Below the pieces are notes generated by a model that saw only the letters and a program-made list of their open reading frames with translations, was not told the origin of the DNA and ran no database searches. 64,000 nucleotides of DNA from Bagarius yarrelli (taxonomy: Eukaryota > Chordata > Actinopteri > Siluriformes > Sisoridae). Made by a program: the position numbers and the translations under genes. The stretch spans positions 3,583,241-3,647,240 of the forward strand of contig VCAZ01000014.1 of the NCBI GenBank assembly GCA_005784505.1. The letters run 5' to 3'. Every line of letters starts with the position of its first letter. Within the stretch, counting starts at the first letter, position 1. This document shows positions 12,371-23,956 of this stretch, one piece after another.

Positions 12371-12571
12371 AAAGTGGTGGCTTAGTGGTTGAGGTGTTGG
12401 ACTGATACCTGAAAGACCGGGATTTGATTCCCAGCACCAGAAAGACTGGGGTTTGATTTCTAGCACCACCAAGCCACCACTGTGGTCCCTTGAGCAAGGC
12501 CCCTAATTGCTCAGCTGTCTAAAAGAGATAAATGTAAGTCGCTCTGGATGGGACGACTTACCAAAACGCTG
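12371..12571 (+). repeat. tRNA-derived SINE, copy 3 (box-B duplication)
   Basis: The same family and the same internal box-B duplication as the copy at 10141. It has GTGGTGGCTTAGTGGTTGAG at the head and GTAAGTCGCTCTGGAT near the 3' end. It belongs to the second unit of a local direct duplication. Confidence 0.85.
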
Positions 12572-12630
12572 GGAGAGCGTAGAAAGGTTACGGCTGCATA
12601 TTATATTTACAATAGAAGATAAAAGAAAGT

Positions 12631-12792
12631 TGGAGCCAGAGAGCAGGGTCAGTTATGATACAGCGCAGAAAGACTAAGGGTCTTGTCTGAGGACCCAACA
12701 GTGGCTGACAGCAGTGGGTTGATTACTTAAACCCAGGTCTTCCTGGTCTTCCAGTCAACAACTTAGCACCTTAACCATTTGAGACACCACTG
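12631..12792 (-). repeat. tRNA-derived SINE, related subfamily
   Basis: In reverse orientation the head reads TGGTGTCTCAAATGGTTAAG. The body contains CTCAGACAAGACCCTTAGTC and the far end carries the GTATCATAACTGACCCTG block. This body differs from the main family and is shared with copies at 33634, 35448 and 48006. Confidence 0.75.
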
Positions 12793-13540
12793 TACTGATT
12801 TTCTTTGGACCAAATGTTAAAATATACAAAGACAGAGTAAAAAAACCTTTTTGGTCAAACTACTTTTTGAAACCTATAAAAAATGTTATCAGAGTTTCTT
12901 TCAAAAGGCTGAAGTTTCATAGTATGGGGTGTATTCGTGCCTATGGAATGGGCAGCTGCCACATCTGACCGACAACATAAATGATAAAAGTTTTACAGCT
13001 GCATATGCTCTAATCCAGACCACCATTCAGACAATCCAGATGTATTTCAAGAATGTTCTTGAATATTACACAAAGTGCAGCTTCGGAGTAGATAAATGAA
13101 ATATGCTGCAGTCCAGTATCAGCTTTGCTTTACAGGACAAATAATCAAAAAGAGCCTACATACCTCTTACTTTTATCTAAACATTAGATTACAAACAGAA
13201 ACTAGATGCAAAAATGTGAACAAATAGTAAAAAAAGTGGGCCGAGGAGTGATCCATGGGGAATACGTAAAGCAACAGCAGCCATGATAGATTTGTGTTAG
13301 GCAACAAAATGATATTAGTGACAGAAACAAAAACATCTCTATTGCCAGGTTTGTTACACCTGATACCATACATAAAATGGGTACCTAATAAATCAACAGC
13401 ATCTCAGAAAGTTCAAGGTCTTAATGGTAAAGTAAAGAGAATATTTATTATAATAATAGCACAATCTTGTGGCAGGAATAGAAAAAAAAAACGCTTTAAA
13501 GAAGTCGGTAACTATGTGGCTGTTATGCTCAACCAGGAAT

Positions 13541-13715
13541 TACACGGAGTTCCTTGTTTCTGTGGCCTTTGACTTGCTTAGTTGGGGACCAGTAATTTAC
13601 AGATATATATTAAACTGAACTGAGTGTTTTTAGTGAGTGTTCACTGTATTGTCTTATTCGATTTGATTCTGTAAAGCTGCTTTGACACAATCTCTACTGT
13701 TAAAACACGGCAAAT
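13541..13715 (+). mobile_element. L2-type LINE 3' end
   Basis: Shares GACTTGCTTAGTTGGGGA and GATTCTGTAAAGCTGCTTTG with the copy at 1060 and ends near a CTACTGTTAAAA block. Only the non-coding 3' end is present. Confidence 0.65.
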
Positions 13716-14221
13716 AAATAAAGGGGACCCGACTAGCCTTATTTATTAATATATAATTGAATCTGCACATTGTCATTTGCACATTTCTACTATTTGCTAA
13801 AGATGCTAAACAGCATTTTGTTGCTATGTACCTTCACTTACTATCTGTCTGTATATTATACCCACATGACTTATCAGATGTTTCCGCTCCATTATGCTTG
13901 TCTTATTTTATTTACTGTTGCTTAATAGGTTACTAATACCACAGTCAGCCGCCTGATGGGAACGCATCTGTTTTTTTTTGTTAACTTTTAGAAGATTTGC
14001 TTCATGTTAAGACTGAAACCCGACTTGTAACCACCTGTAAACTGCTACTAGATCAACTTAAATTAATCAGTAAGATTAGAAAGTATTGTTTGGGGAAAAA
14101 AGGATAAGATAATATTGCAATGACAAGCAACCTGGTTTTAATATTAAAAACATTTCCACACAATGTTTAAACACAATTCATTACCCAGATTAAAAAAAAA
14201 AGAACTCATTAATCGACTCAC

Positions 14222-14291
14222 CTCTTTCTGTGTGAAATTTCTTGCATGTTTTCACTGCCACAAATATGTCCTCGTTTTGAACAGGCTCACC
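14222..14291 (-). CDS. b3glct: B3GLCT exon 10
   Basis: This 70-nt exon has an acceptor at 14292-14293 and a gtga donor at 14221-14218. It encodes GEPVQNEDIFVAVKTCKKFH and three more codons. DIFVAVKTCKKFH is identical to the human protein and opens the C-terminal catalytic domain. It must be joined in phase 0 to exon 9. The first codons are GGT GAG, and a one-base shift would bring TGA into frame, which fixes the exon 9 donor. Confidence 0.95.
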
Positions 14292-14332
14292 CTAAAGAGA
14301 ATAAAAATAAGATAAAGGAATATTTCTCTCTC

Positions 14333-14359
14333 TCTCACTCTCACTCTCTCATTCTCACA

Positions 14360-14391
<32 letters not shown>
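14333..14391. repeat. TC plus CA microsatellite
   Basis: Short TC and CACT units lead into about fourteen CA units. It lies 40 bp upstream of exon 10's acceptor in gene orientation. Confidence 0.9.
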
Positions 14392-14393
<2 letters not shown>

Positions 14394-15133
14394 AAGCTAG
14401 GATCCTTACAGATCTCTTTTTTTTCTTCCTACTTTGGCTACAATTTAGTATTGAACATGAGGTCAATGCATAAATTATTCATTCCTCATATATTAGACTT
14501 GCAAACTAGCACAGAAATCAATGTAAAGATCTACTTAAACCCCATTCAGATTCAGAGAATGTAGTCTAGGGTTAAGTGTCTATAAAGTCCCAGACTATTT
14601 AAGTGTCTCTATAAACCCCAGATTATTAACAATCTATTCCTTTTTAATTTCACCTTTAAGTGGTAGGTACATGTATAAATATTAGAACAAATGCAACTTA
14701 TTCACTATCCACTAATCCACTTTTGGATTGATAAAATCAATGTTAGATGGATGATATTAATTCAGGTTGAAAGTTAGATCTGAGATGTATAACAGGAGAC
14801 GGACTCGACACACAGGAGTTAGAATTAAACGGACCAGTTTATTCTGCAGAAAACGATAACAGCAGTCAATGACTGGGTTTTAACAAACTTAAGAGTCTGC
14901 AGAACAAACGAAGATATTAGGAAGTACAGGATTATCCAGAACACAAGGAATTTGAGAGGCTTTGGAATTAATCGGGGACACTGGAGAAGTCTAAGAGTGT
15001 GGAACTCTCTTAGAATCATAGAGTCTGGACTGCCGTTGGAATCTTTGGAAGCTTGAGAACGCAAAGACATGGAAGTGAGTCATTTCTCAGCCTCTCTTAG
15101 ACCAGGCGAGTGAGTGGCTTTGATATAAAGTCC

Positions 15134-15136
<3 letters not shown>

Positions 15137-15169
<33 letters not shown>
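15137..15169. repeat. GT microsatellite
   Basis: About sixteen uninterrupted GT units. Confidence 0.9.
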
Positions 15170-15170
<1 letters not shown>

Positions 15171-15409
15171 TAAGGAAATGAGAATCAAGTGTGTGTGATC
15201 AGAATTCTGGGGAGTGAGAGCGGTGCACTGTGGTAAAGCCTGGCTTGTCCGTGACAAAATGTGGGTTCTGGTTCTTTCTATTTCCTGTTATTTACTTTTA
15301 GCTGTGTTGCATAACACAAGATCACCTAATTTCAGAGTCTTCTAACAAACAAAATTAATTAAAATATACCAATCATCAGTTTCTGGAATTTTTCTTTGGA
15401 ATGTTTCTA

Positions 15410-16090
15410 AAGGTTATCTCTCAGGCTCAATCTCTCCGCAGCTGCATGCGGCTCTTTCCTGTGGCTTTGGAGAAAATAATGAGAACAAATAATCGAATTT
15501 ATATTATTTTAGTTGTTTTGTTAATAATTCTGAAGGCGATGGTGATCTTGTAACGTTAAAATAAAATGTCTTTAATTTTTTGTCGTTCAAAATATGCGTC
15601 ACAACCCCCAGATATGCGACGCCCTTATCCAAAGTGACTCCATTTATCCCTTTTATACAACTGTCTGAGCAATTAATAACTACTAGGTGGTGCTCGGAAT
15701 CAAACCCGGATATTTATCCGATTCCGATTAGCGGTCCAACACTAACAAACTGTGCTACCACCTCCCTAAAAATCTCTGAAAATGCTGTGCGATAAGATTC
15801 AAGAACGAAAATTACAATAACCAAGTAAAATAAATATTTGGCTATCATTTTAATATTTGAAAAAAAACTGTATTCTCCGGTTACAGCAAAAATGACAATT
15901 TATGTCTGCATGCAATTTATTAATTAAAAACGTAGTATATAGTATTTATACTTAGTATATAGTTAAAAACATCTCAGATCTTGATTTTAGATGTCAAAAG
16001 AGCTTTGTGGCTTCGGATGTTTTATTTTTTATGGGAAACTGGTCCAAATGGCTCTTTGAGTATAAAAGGTTGCCGACTCCTGGGTTAGAC
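15410..16090. mobile_element. hAT-like MITE split by a SINE
   Basis: The left part has CATGCGGCTCTTTCCTGTGG and TTTGGAGAAAATAATGAG. The right part has AATGGCTCTTTGAGTATAAA and AGGTTGCCGACTCCTGGGTT. The GGCTCTTT pair and 'GTTGCCGACNCCTG' end are what I associate with a hAT-type element. The SINE at 15600-15767 lies between the halves. Confidence 0.5.
15600..15767 (-). repeat. tRNA-derived SINE, nested copy
   Basis: A reverse copy with the family landmarks CGCCCTTATCCAAAGTGACT and TATACAACTGTCTGAGCAAT, and head GTGGTAGCACAGTTTGTTAG. It interrupts a hAT-like relic whose two halves lie on either side. Confidence 0.75.
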
Positions 16091-16150
16091 GGCGTATCCC
16101 CTCGTTCGGGTATTGGGAAGGTAAAATGCTGCCTACTGGGTTTGGGTATG

Positions 16151-16344
16151 TAAAGTAGTAGCGCAGTGATTGAGGTGTTGGACTGCTAATTGGAAAATCA
16201 GGGTTTGATTCCCAGCACCATCAAGTTAGAACAGCTGGGCCCCTGAGCAAGGCCCTTAACCCCTAATTACGGAGATGTATAAATAAGATAAATGTAAGTC
16301 AATCAGGATAAGGACGTCCGACAAAATGCCGTAAATATAAATGT
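16151..16344 (+). repeat. tRNA-derived SINE
   Basis: A full-length copy with head AGTAGCGCAGTGATTGAGGT, box B GGTTTGATTCC, body GGGCCCCTGAGCAAGGCCCT and 3' end ATGCCGTAAATATAAATG. Confidence 0.88.
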
Positions 16345-17182
16345 CTGGTTATTGGCAAAACTGTAGCTTCATCCCTCGATGTGAGGTCTTTGTGCTGGTC
16401 ATTTTTTTAGATAATCTTACTGAATAATGAAGTTTGTCCCGATTGTTTGTCTTTCTTTATTTCCTTTGGCTTTTCCGTCACTTAGCTATTGACTAAGATT
16501 TCTCATTTCCGTAGTTCTCGGAAAATTATAACCCGGTCCTCTGATTCTTACTATATTACGGATTTGCAGCCACAGTGTATTTGTGCTCTTTTTTTAAATG
16601 GTGTATTGTGAGATCTTCACCCTGGATTTTAGGGGTTGCCGGAGATGCTAATGAATGTTGATGGTTTGTGTCCTTCTCACATTGATTCTGTCGCTAGCTG
16701 TTATCTTCTTCGGCTTGCCTGTTTGTTTGTTGTCTGTTGCACAGGAAACCAGTGGTTTCTTATCTTTTCCAAAACATTTCTAATCGTAATTCTGATTGTT
16801 TATTGGCTATAAAATGACTGTGAAACGTCTCTGATTATTTTCCTTTTTTTTTTTTACGATAAAAATGACTTCTTTTATAGACAGCCTGCTAAACTTTGTT
16901 ACGTTATTCCTTTTAATAGAATAAATGCAGTCTTTACAGGTGAAACTGAAAGTGAGCTATAATCCAGAATGAAATGTTCTAAGTTATTTATTGTTTAAAG
17001 CAGGGATGTCCAAAGTGCAGCCCAGGGATGATTTTTAAATGGCCTGCAGCTTATCTACTATTTGCCAAGTATAATTTACAAATCATAAAGTTTCTTAATG
17101 TCAAGACGAGTGACAGCACAAAATGTAACACCAGATGTAGCAGTAGCACATGGATGACAACAATAAGCAGTCATTTATACAA

Positions 17183-17460
17183 CCTTTCTTTTTCTTTCTT
17201 TCTTTCTTTCCTTCCTTCTTTCTCTCTTTCCCATCCCTCTCTTTCCTGTGTCTCTCTCTTTCTTCCCTGTCTCTCTCTTTCTTCCCTGTCTCTCTCTTTC
17301 TTCCCTGTCTCTGTTTCTTATCTCTCTTTCTTTCCGGACTCTCTTTTTATTTTCTCTTTCTTTCTATCTGTCTCTTTCCTTTTTAACTTTCTTCCCCACT
17401 TTTCTATTTCTCTTACTTTCTTTCTTTCTTTTTGTTTTTTTCCTTTACTACGAAACATTT
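17183..17460. repeat. Long polypyrimidine tract
   Basis: Nearly 280 bp almost wholly C/T on the plus strand: TTTC and CTTC units, then a block of about 19 bp (TCTCTCTTTCTTCCCTG core) repeated about three times. All three frames are open, producing spurious Leu/Ser/Phe-rich ORFs. Such tracts can form triplex DNA. Confidence 0.9.
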
Positions 17461-17622
17461 TAACGAGTGAAGGCTAACTGGAAAATCTAATGGGAAGTTA
17501 TTATAGGAGTGAGGGTAAATTCTGGAAAGGCATGAACACATATGGATGTTAAATTTACTGTACGTACAATAAGAGCAGTTAAATGTATGGGAGGATTAAC
17601 CATTTTTCCATTGTGGAATTAA

Positions 17623-17672
<50 letters not shown>
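17623..17672. repeat. CA microsatellite
   Basis: About 25 uninterrupted CA units. Confidence 0.92.
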
Positions 17673-17674
<2 letters not shown>

Positions 17675-18194
17675 TCTCTTAAATCGACTAAGCACAAGCT
17701 ATATTTAGCCACGAGCAGGTGTTTCTTGTCCAATCACATTTAAGGAGTTTTGACAGAGAAACTAGCATGTCACTTGCGCTAAGCTTCATGTGGGGGAAAA
17801 AAAGAAATCTACAAAAGATTCAGAGTTCATCTGTCTGGGGTGAAATTTCCCAGATGTGACACATTTACCTCTGTCCAGTCTCACACACAAAAGGGAAAAA
17901 AAGGCTCTTTTCACTTTACACCCTCACTTCACCTGCAGGGGATGTGCTACTAGATTTACCCCCACATTCTGCCTTTATTCCCCCTTTTGTGTAAAATGGG
18001 CACATTGCAATTATCCGCTGGATTCACAGCTCTTTACTATCTCGTGGAGGTGTGCTTCAGAAATAATTGGTGGAAGAAAAGATCAAATGAAATGAAAGAT
18101 ACAGACAGAATAAAAAAGAAAAATGTTAAAAGATAAAATTAGGATATAAGGAAAATATTGTACATGTAATAACCAAATTTAAAAAAAAAAACAT

Positions 18195-18530
18195 CATCCA
18201 ACAATCCATCACTTATACTCGCTCATTCCCAATCGGTGTCATGGGGATCTACTGGACCCTGGACAGGTCTTATGTCCATCACAGGGCCACATCCAGACAA
18301 ACAACCACACACTCTCACTCGTATGGAAAATTTAGAATCATCAATAATTATTTTGTTAATTATTTAGAAAAAATGTAGGATCACCTAACACATGTTTTTG
18401 GACGGTGGGTGGAAAAACCGGAGAACCCGGAGTAAATCCACGCAAGAGGGGAAGAACATGCAAACTTCCTGCCTGAAGATACGAATTTGGGACCTTCTTG
18501 CTGTGAGGCAACAGTGCTAACCACTAATAA
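18195..18530 (-). repeat. Interspersed repeat, same type, longer copy
   Basis: It runs from CACTTATACTCGCTCATTCC through CCACATCCAGACAAACAACC to ACCGGAGAACCCGGAGTAAA and ends with TGCTGTGAGGCAACAGTGCT. It is the most complete member here. Confidence 0.65.
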
Positions 18531-18587
18531 AATATATAATTACAATAAAATATATATTTTACAGATTTTGCAGTAATATACACTTTA

Positions 18588-19024
18588 TTGTCAAAAGTTT
18601 GTGGACACCTGACCATCAAAAAAAACCAAAACATATCTGATTTTCATCTTATTCTAGATTTGCTTCCTATTAAGTTGTTGGATTAAACGCCACTCTTTTC
18701 CTTTACAATTTAGAGTGTGAGATCAGGTGCTAACGTCAGGTAAAGAGGTCCAGTACATCCCAAATGTGTTCAGTGGTGTTTGAGTCATGGCTTTGTGCAG
18801 AAGTTTTCTTAACAGAGTTCAGGGGTTTTGTGCACAGATGTATTGTCATGCTGGAATAGTGTTTTAGTCTTGTAGTTTCAGTAAAGGAACAATTATGTAA
18901 CGCTAAAACATACAACGACATACTAGACGACTGCATGCTTTCAAATTTGGAGCAACATTTTGGAGAGGAACCACATATAGATCTAATGGTGAGGTGGACA
19001 AGAAACTTTTGGCAATATAGTATA
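18588..19024. mobile_element. Mariner/Tc1-type MITE
   Basis: Left end TTATTGTCAAAAGTTTGTGG-ACACCTGACCATCA and right end AACTTTTGGCAATATAGTAT are inverted. The interior has CATCCCAAATGTGTTCAGTG and GAGTCATGGCTTTGTGCAG, shared with the relics at 36840, 43620 and 50590. Confidence 0.75.
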
Positions 19025-19336
19025 TATACATTAACACACTTTAAGATCTTTTACTTTATTTTGGTAGGATTTGTTTCAGGCTACATCACACCATCTGTGT
19101 CATCACTTTGGTTTGAACCAAAAATAAACAGTTAGCATCCAAAATTATTGACAAAGTCCTGTTATTTAATTTAAGATTATTTTTTAAATGATGCTCTAGT
19201 TATTCCTCTAGTTATAATAAAACCTGCAGCAAATCCATCAAAAAAAAAAAGGTGAGAAGCTGAAAACTGTGACAGCACAGAGCTGCTTAGATGAAAGCAA
19301 CACTGCTTTTCTCAGGCTTAAGGATGAAAAAATACT

Positions 19337-19337
19337 C

Positions 19338-19407
<70 letters not shown>

Positions 19408-19408
19408 G
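19337..19408. repeat. Perfect 72-bp palindrome with AT core
   Basis: CGGTTT, 30 AT dinucleotides, then AAACCG. The six-base flanks are exact inverted copies, so the whole 72 bp is a perfect palindrome. Confidence 0.93.
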
Positions 19409-19691
19409 TGTGGCTGTGCGGCGGCTCTAACTAAGCACCGCTGAGATGTCATGCAGGTAAGCAGGTCTGCGATAAATACTAGACTGCTGGGAAATCCTGA
19501 GAAGACATGCTGACAAAGTAAAATGCAAAAACCAACTCCGACCGCAGTGGGAAATTGTAATGATTTATTAATAAGGGATAAAGGGAAAGACTTAACTAAA
19601 GAAAGAAAATCTATATTAACTTTATTATTCATGTTCATTTTTTTGACTGAAATCCAATTTATCTTTCGCTCTTTTTTTCTTCTCTGTTTTC

Positions 19692-19695
19692 TCTC

Positions 19696-19731
<36 letters not shown>

Positions 19732-19745
19732 TCTCTCTCTCTCTC
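19692..19745. repeat. CT microsatellite
   Basis: An uneven run of about 25 CT units with single CCAT interruptions. Confidence 0.88.
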
Positions 19746-20249
19746 ATGGGTCATGGGACAGGGTCATTAACGTCTAACACTTATACCTTCGCCTAATACC
19801 TTAAAGCTTAAGAATATTTTATATAGGTGGAGAAATATATAACAAATAAAAAATCACAAAAAAAACAAAAGATATAAATACTATATAAAATATAAATACA
19901 AAAAAAAAGATATACAGATTTATATACTTAAATTGTAAGAAAACATACATTGTTAATTTTTATTCTTTCTTTTTTTTCCATCGCTTTATTTCTTTCTTTT
20001 TTTTCTTCAATGGCTTCTTTCTTTCTTTTTTTTTCTCTCCCAATCCCAGCGATCCTGGCAGTGTTTTACAATATATTCCTGATTAATGATGATGCTGTTC
20101 GTTCTTCTGTTGTGTGGTGTGTTATTAGTGACGCTGAGCTGCAGTGGTCGGTCTGTGCTTATCTTGGAACTTTGCTGTTCAAAGCTTTCGGACACAACTG
20201 TGTTCTGGATATATACGTGTGTGTAGTCAGGAGATTATTAATAATGACA

Positions 20250-20360
20250 CACTTCGGTGTCACCCAGGTGAAGATGAGTGCCCCCTTAAGTTCTCTCAAT
20301 GTTTCTTTCCAATACAATCTCAGGGAGTTTGCAATCTCATGAGTTTCCTGGCTAACGTTA
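20250..20360 (+). mobile_element. L2-type LINE fragment
   Basis: A short relic recognised by GTGTCACCCAGGTGAAGATG and CAATCTCAGGGAGTTTGC, equivalent to the start of the L2 3' UTR in the copy at 55160. Confidence 0.5.
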
Positions 20361-20511
20361 TTAATTGGAAATAAATATGAATTTATTTTTACTTTATATT
20401 TTACATTATTTTAAGAAAATGTCTGTCGTTAAAAGCTCTATAAAAATAGCTCTAATAAAATCCCAAAAATATGGACTCAGTGATTTAAAATTAAAAACTT
20501 CTTTTTACATT

Positions 20512-20680
20512 AACATTTACGACATTTGGCAGCCGCAGATCCAGAGCGAATTATATTTATCTTATTTATACAACTGAGTAATTGGGGATTGAGGGCCTTG
20601 CTCAAGGGGCCAAACAGTGGCAACTTGGTGGTGCTGGGGAATTGATCTTCCAACTAAAATTCCAACACCACTTCCCACCC
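20512..20680 (-). repeat. tRNA-derived SINE
   Basis: A reverse copy. It has ATTTACGACATTTGGCAG at its 3' end, the TATACAACTGAGTAATTGGG block, and a decayed promoter end. Confidence 0.82.
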
Positions 20681-21382
20681 AAAAGTAGTAAGTTAGTATT
20701 AAATGAAACTACACTAAAATAAAAACCCAAATAATTTATACAATTCTAAAAATCCAAATGAGACTACATCAGTTTATTTTTGAACAATGTTTTAAAGATC
20801 TCACAAAAGATGGACAAAAATTGGCATGGCTGAATATATTCCAGGAACTCCAGAAAGGGTATTGGCTAAAGTTTTCAACTAGCAATGATCGCGCCTGGGA
20901 TAAACCTCATAAGCTCTGATGCTGTCTCTGTGCAAGCATCTTTAAAGTGTTCAATTGAGACATGGAGTAAATCCTCGAAGACACTATCTGTCATCAGGAG
21001 GAGAACATTTCCTTTCAGCTCATTTCTTCCCTGAGATGCTAATCACGTCAGGCAAAAAATTATATTCCGAAAGTTCTCCTTCTGTTCAAAGTAATAGCAC
21101 ACGTTCACCATGTTCTTTATAAAAGAATCTGACATGATTTCTGTTTCACCTTTAAACGAGAAGCTTTCATTAGCAGTACTTTTCCCGAGTATGAAGGATA
21201 AATGTTAAACCGGTTCAAAGTTAGGACTGCAGATGAAGGTGACGTGTCTGGAGAATCAATGTGACTTGGAAAATAATGTGAAATAATTTTGATAAATATG
21301 CAAATAAATCTATGAAAAGTGTTTTACTTCTGTTGTTCCATTGAGATCACTGCATGTACTAGCTGAAAAAATACAATAGTAT

Positions 21383-21384
21383 AG

Positions 21385-21476
<92 letters not shown>
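21383..21476. repeat. TATC microsatellite
   Basis: About 23 uninterrupted TATC units, followed after 70 bp by ATCC units (21548-21622). Confidence 0.93.
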
Positions 21477-21477
<1 letters not shown>

Positions 21478-22169
21478 GTTATATTTACAGCATCTAGCAG
21501 ACACTCTTGTCCACAGCGACATACAAAAGTGCTTTGAGTGCAGTGGTATCCATCCATCCATCAAACGACCTACCAACCTACCATCAGTCCATCCATCCAT
21601 CCATCCATCCATCCATCCATCCTTTTTTTTGTCGGTCTGTCTGTTCGTCTGTCCGTCCATATGTTGCAGCTGTGAGTGGTTTATATTTGTAATGCAAATT
21701 TTACAGTCAATTTTACATAATTAGTATCCATAGTTTGCCCCTTGCTGCATTTAGTCTTGTGCATTTAATCATTCATCTGCGTGTGTTTATTGTACTGAGA
21801 CTTGTCTTGTCTGTTGCAAATCCCCTGCCCTGAAGGACTGATACACCATTCCATTGTTTTTCCTTAATCAAAGAGCCAAACAACATTAGTGCCAAAAGAC
21901 AATGCCTTCAAAAATTGTCCCTAATCCCACAAATCCATGCGACCAGCTGTTCCACGCCCAACAGCACTTAGGAGGAGGATAAAGATCCACAGAAACATTC
22001 ATTCATCCATTCATCTGTCTGTGTATCTATTACAAATTGAAAAAACGTTTAGAGTATGTCAGTATGTATGGATAATGTTCAAACTGTATAAAAGAAATAT
22101 ATGACAAATATTCATCCATAAGTCTACCTATCTATCTATCGATTATAAATTAAAGTTTTTTTTTTTTTT

Positions 22170-23060
22170 TTTGTGATGTCAATAACTGTCAATCTCCCTT
22201 GGTCTGGGGCTCCATGCAAGATCTTACCTCATGGAGTTTTAATGATCATAAGAATGGTGAGGAATCAGCCCAGAACTACATACGAGGATCTTGTTAATGA
22301 TTTGAAGTCAGCACCCGCAAGGTTTCCTTGCCCAAAGAAGCAAATGTACAGGTCCGTCTAAAGTTAGCCAATAAACATCTGAATGATTCAGAGAAGAACT
22401 GGGTAAAAAAAAAATGTTGTGATTAGATCAGGCCAAAATCCAGCTGTTTGGCATCAACCTAACTTGCCGTGTTTAAAGGAGGAGAAATGCTGCCTATGAC
22501 CCCAGGAACACGATTCACTCCGTCAAACATGTTGAGTTGGAAACAATATGATTTGGGTGGGTTTTGCATCAAAGGGATGATGGACAGGGCCATGTTCTGT
22601 CAAAAGAAAATCTTCCCCTCAGCCAAGGCATTGAAAATGGGTCACGAATGGGTAGTCCAGCACGATAATGACTCAAAAAACACGGTTAAGGCAACAAAGG
22701 AGTGGCTCAAAATCCTAGAGTGGCCTAGCCAGTCTACAGATCTTAATGCCATGCTTAATGGAAAATCTGTGGAGGGAGCTGACGGTTAAGGTTGCCAAGT
22801 GTCAGCTTCAAAACCCTAATGACTTGGAGAGAATCTGCAAAGAGAAGTGGGACAAAATCCATCCTGACATGTGTACAAACATGGTGGCCAACTATAAGAC
22901 ACATCTGCTATCTGTGATTGCCAACAAGTACCAAGTCTCGTCTTTTGAAGGGGTCAAATACATTTTTTACTCATTAAAATAAGTTTTTTCTGGATGTTTT
23001 TGTTGTTATTCTGTCTCTCACTGTTAGAATAAATCTTTATCAGTTGGAAAACACACAAAA
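22170..23060 (+). pseudogene. Tc1-like transposase relic
   Basis: Reading forward in several frames gives the N-terminal part (22185-22340), then the DDE domain. VVQHDNDSKNT near 22650 matches the second catalytic Asp motif. EWLKILEWPSQSTDLN and a following NLWREL mark the third acidic site, and EKWDKI with TNMVANYKTHLLSVI marks the C-terminus. Several frame breaks and a missing central part make it inactive. The 3' end reaches GGGGTCAAATACATTTTTTA, a typical Tc1 terminus. Confidence 0.88.
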
Positions 23061-23081
23061 TCAAATCAATCAATCAATCAA

Positions 23082-23241
<160 letters not shown>

Positions 23242-23824
23242 CCCCTAATGTCATGTTTAAATTGCACGCTTGACAAATACTTATTTAAACATTTATCTTG
23301 ATTTAATATTACAATATTTTTGCTTGTGGAGAATCAGGATTTTGTGTAAAGTTCTTATTTATTCCAACAGGATGTGTTCTACGTGTTCCCAATAACATGA
23401 GCTGCATGAGTGATACTTTACGAGGGCTAAAAGTGCGCTAGCACTCACAGGAAGCAGGAATGCTTTGAATAATAAAAAGAAGACGTGTACACGGCAGCTT
23501 GAAATTAAAATTAGTCTGGGATTTGCACAAAATTATATCGGAACCTTCTATATAAAAGGCAAATTTGGGAAAGAACAGCGAACAGCTAGCCGCTAGACAG
23601 CTAGCCTGCACTTTATTTAACTAAAGCTTTACTGAAATATTTATCATAAAAACTGTTGTTTGTCCTTCTGAACCCAGTGATATTTTGCATATTTTGAGTC
23701 AGTGCATGCAGTATGTTATAAATAGACATTTAGACATGCTGTGTATAAATATAAAGACACTGATGAGAAATCAAGGCTAAGTGGTGATACTGAAAGTGTT
23801 TTACCAGATGGTGTGTTTACCTAC

Positions 23825-23956
23825 ACACAGTGGTGAGTGTGTGTTAACAGTAGTGGCACAGTGCTGGGCTTGAGGTGAATGCTCCGGCAACGTACACAGT
23901 TCAGGAACAGGCATGAGCTGAGGCCCTTTACCTTCATCCCAGACATACAGCGCCAC
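23825..23956 (-). CDS. b3glct: B3GLCT exon 9
   Basis: This 132-nt, 44-codon exon is in phase 0 at both ends. It encodes VALYVWDEG, then PVPELCT, a divergent stretch, and CATT near the end, finishing in SPLC. Human B3GLCT has ALYIWDKG, PVPEFCT, CATT and LPLC at the same places. The middle is about four residues longer than in human. The donor used must be GTAGGT (23824 downward). A second GT four bases further on (GTAAAC) looks closer to consensus but breaks the frame. Confidence 0.93.

Larger units (their letters stand above)
9209..14221 (-). other. b3glct: B3GLCT intron 10
   Basis: An intron of 5013 bp dominated by two direct copies of a MITE plus SINE block (9801-10353 and 12061-12571), another SINE (12631-12792) and an L2-like 3' end (13541-13715). 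I see nothing recognisable at 10360-12050. Confidence 0.9.

Noticed and set aside
17028..17477. Ser/Leu/Phe-rich ORFs in three frames
   Set aside because: All frames are open because the tract is only C and T; no protein signature.
22469..22982. Two adjacent ORFs as host genes
   Set aside because: Both are fragments of one Tc1-like transposase in different frames.
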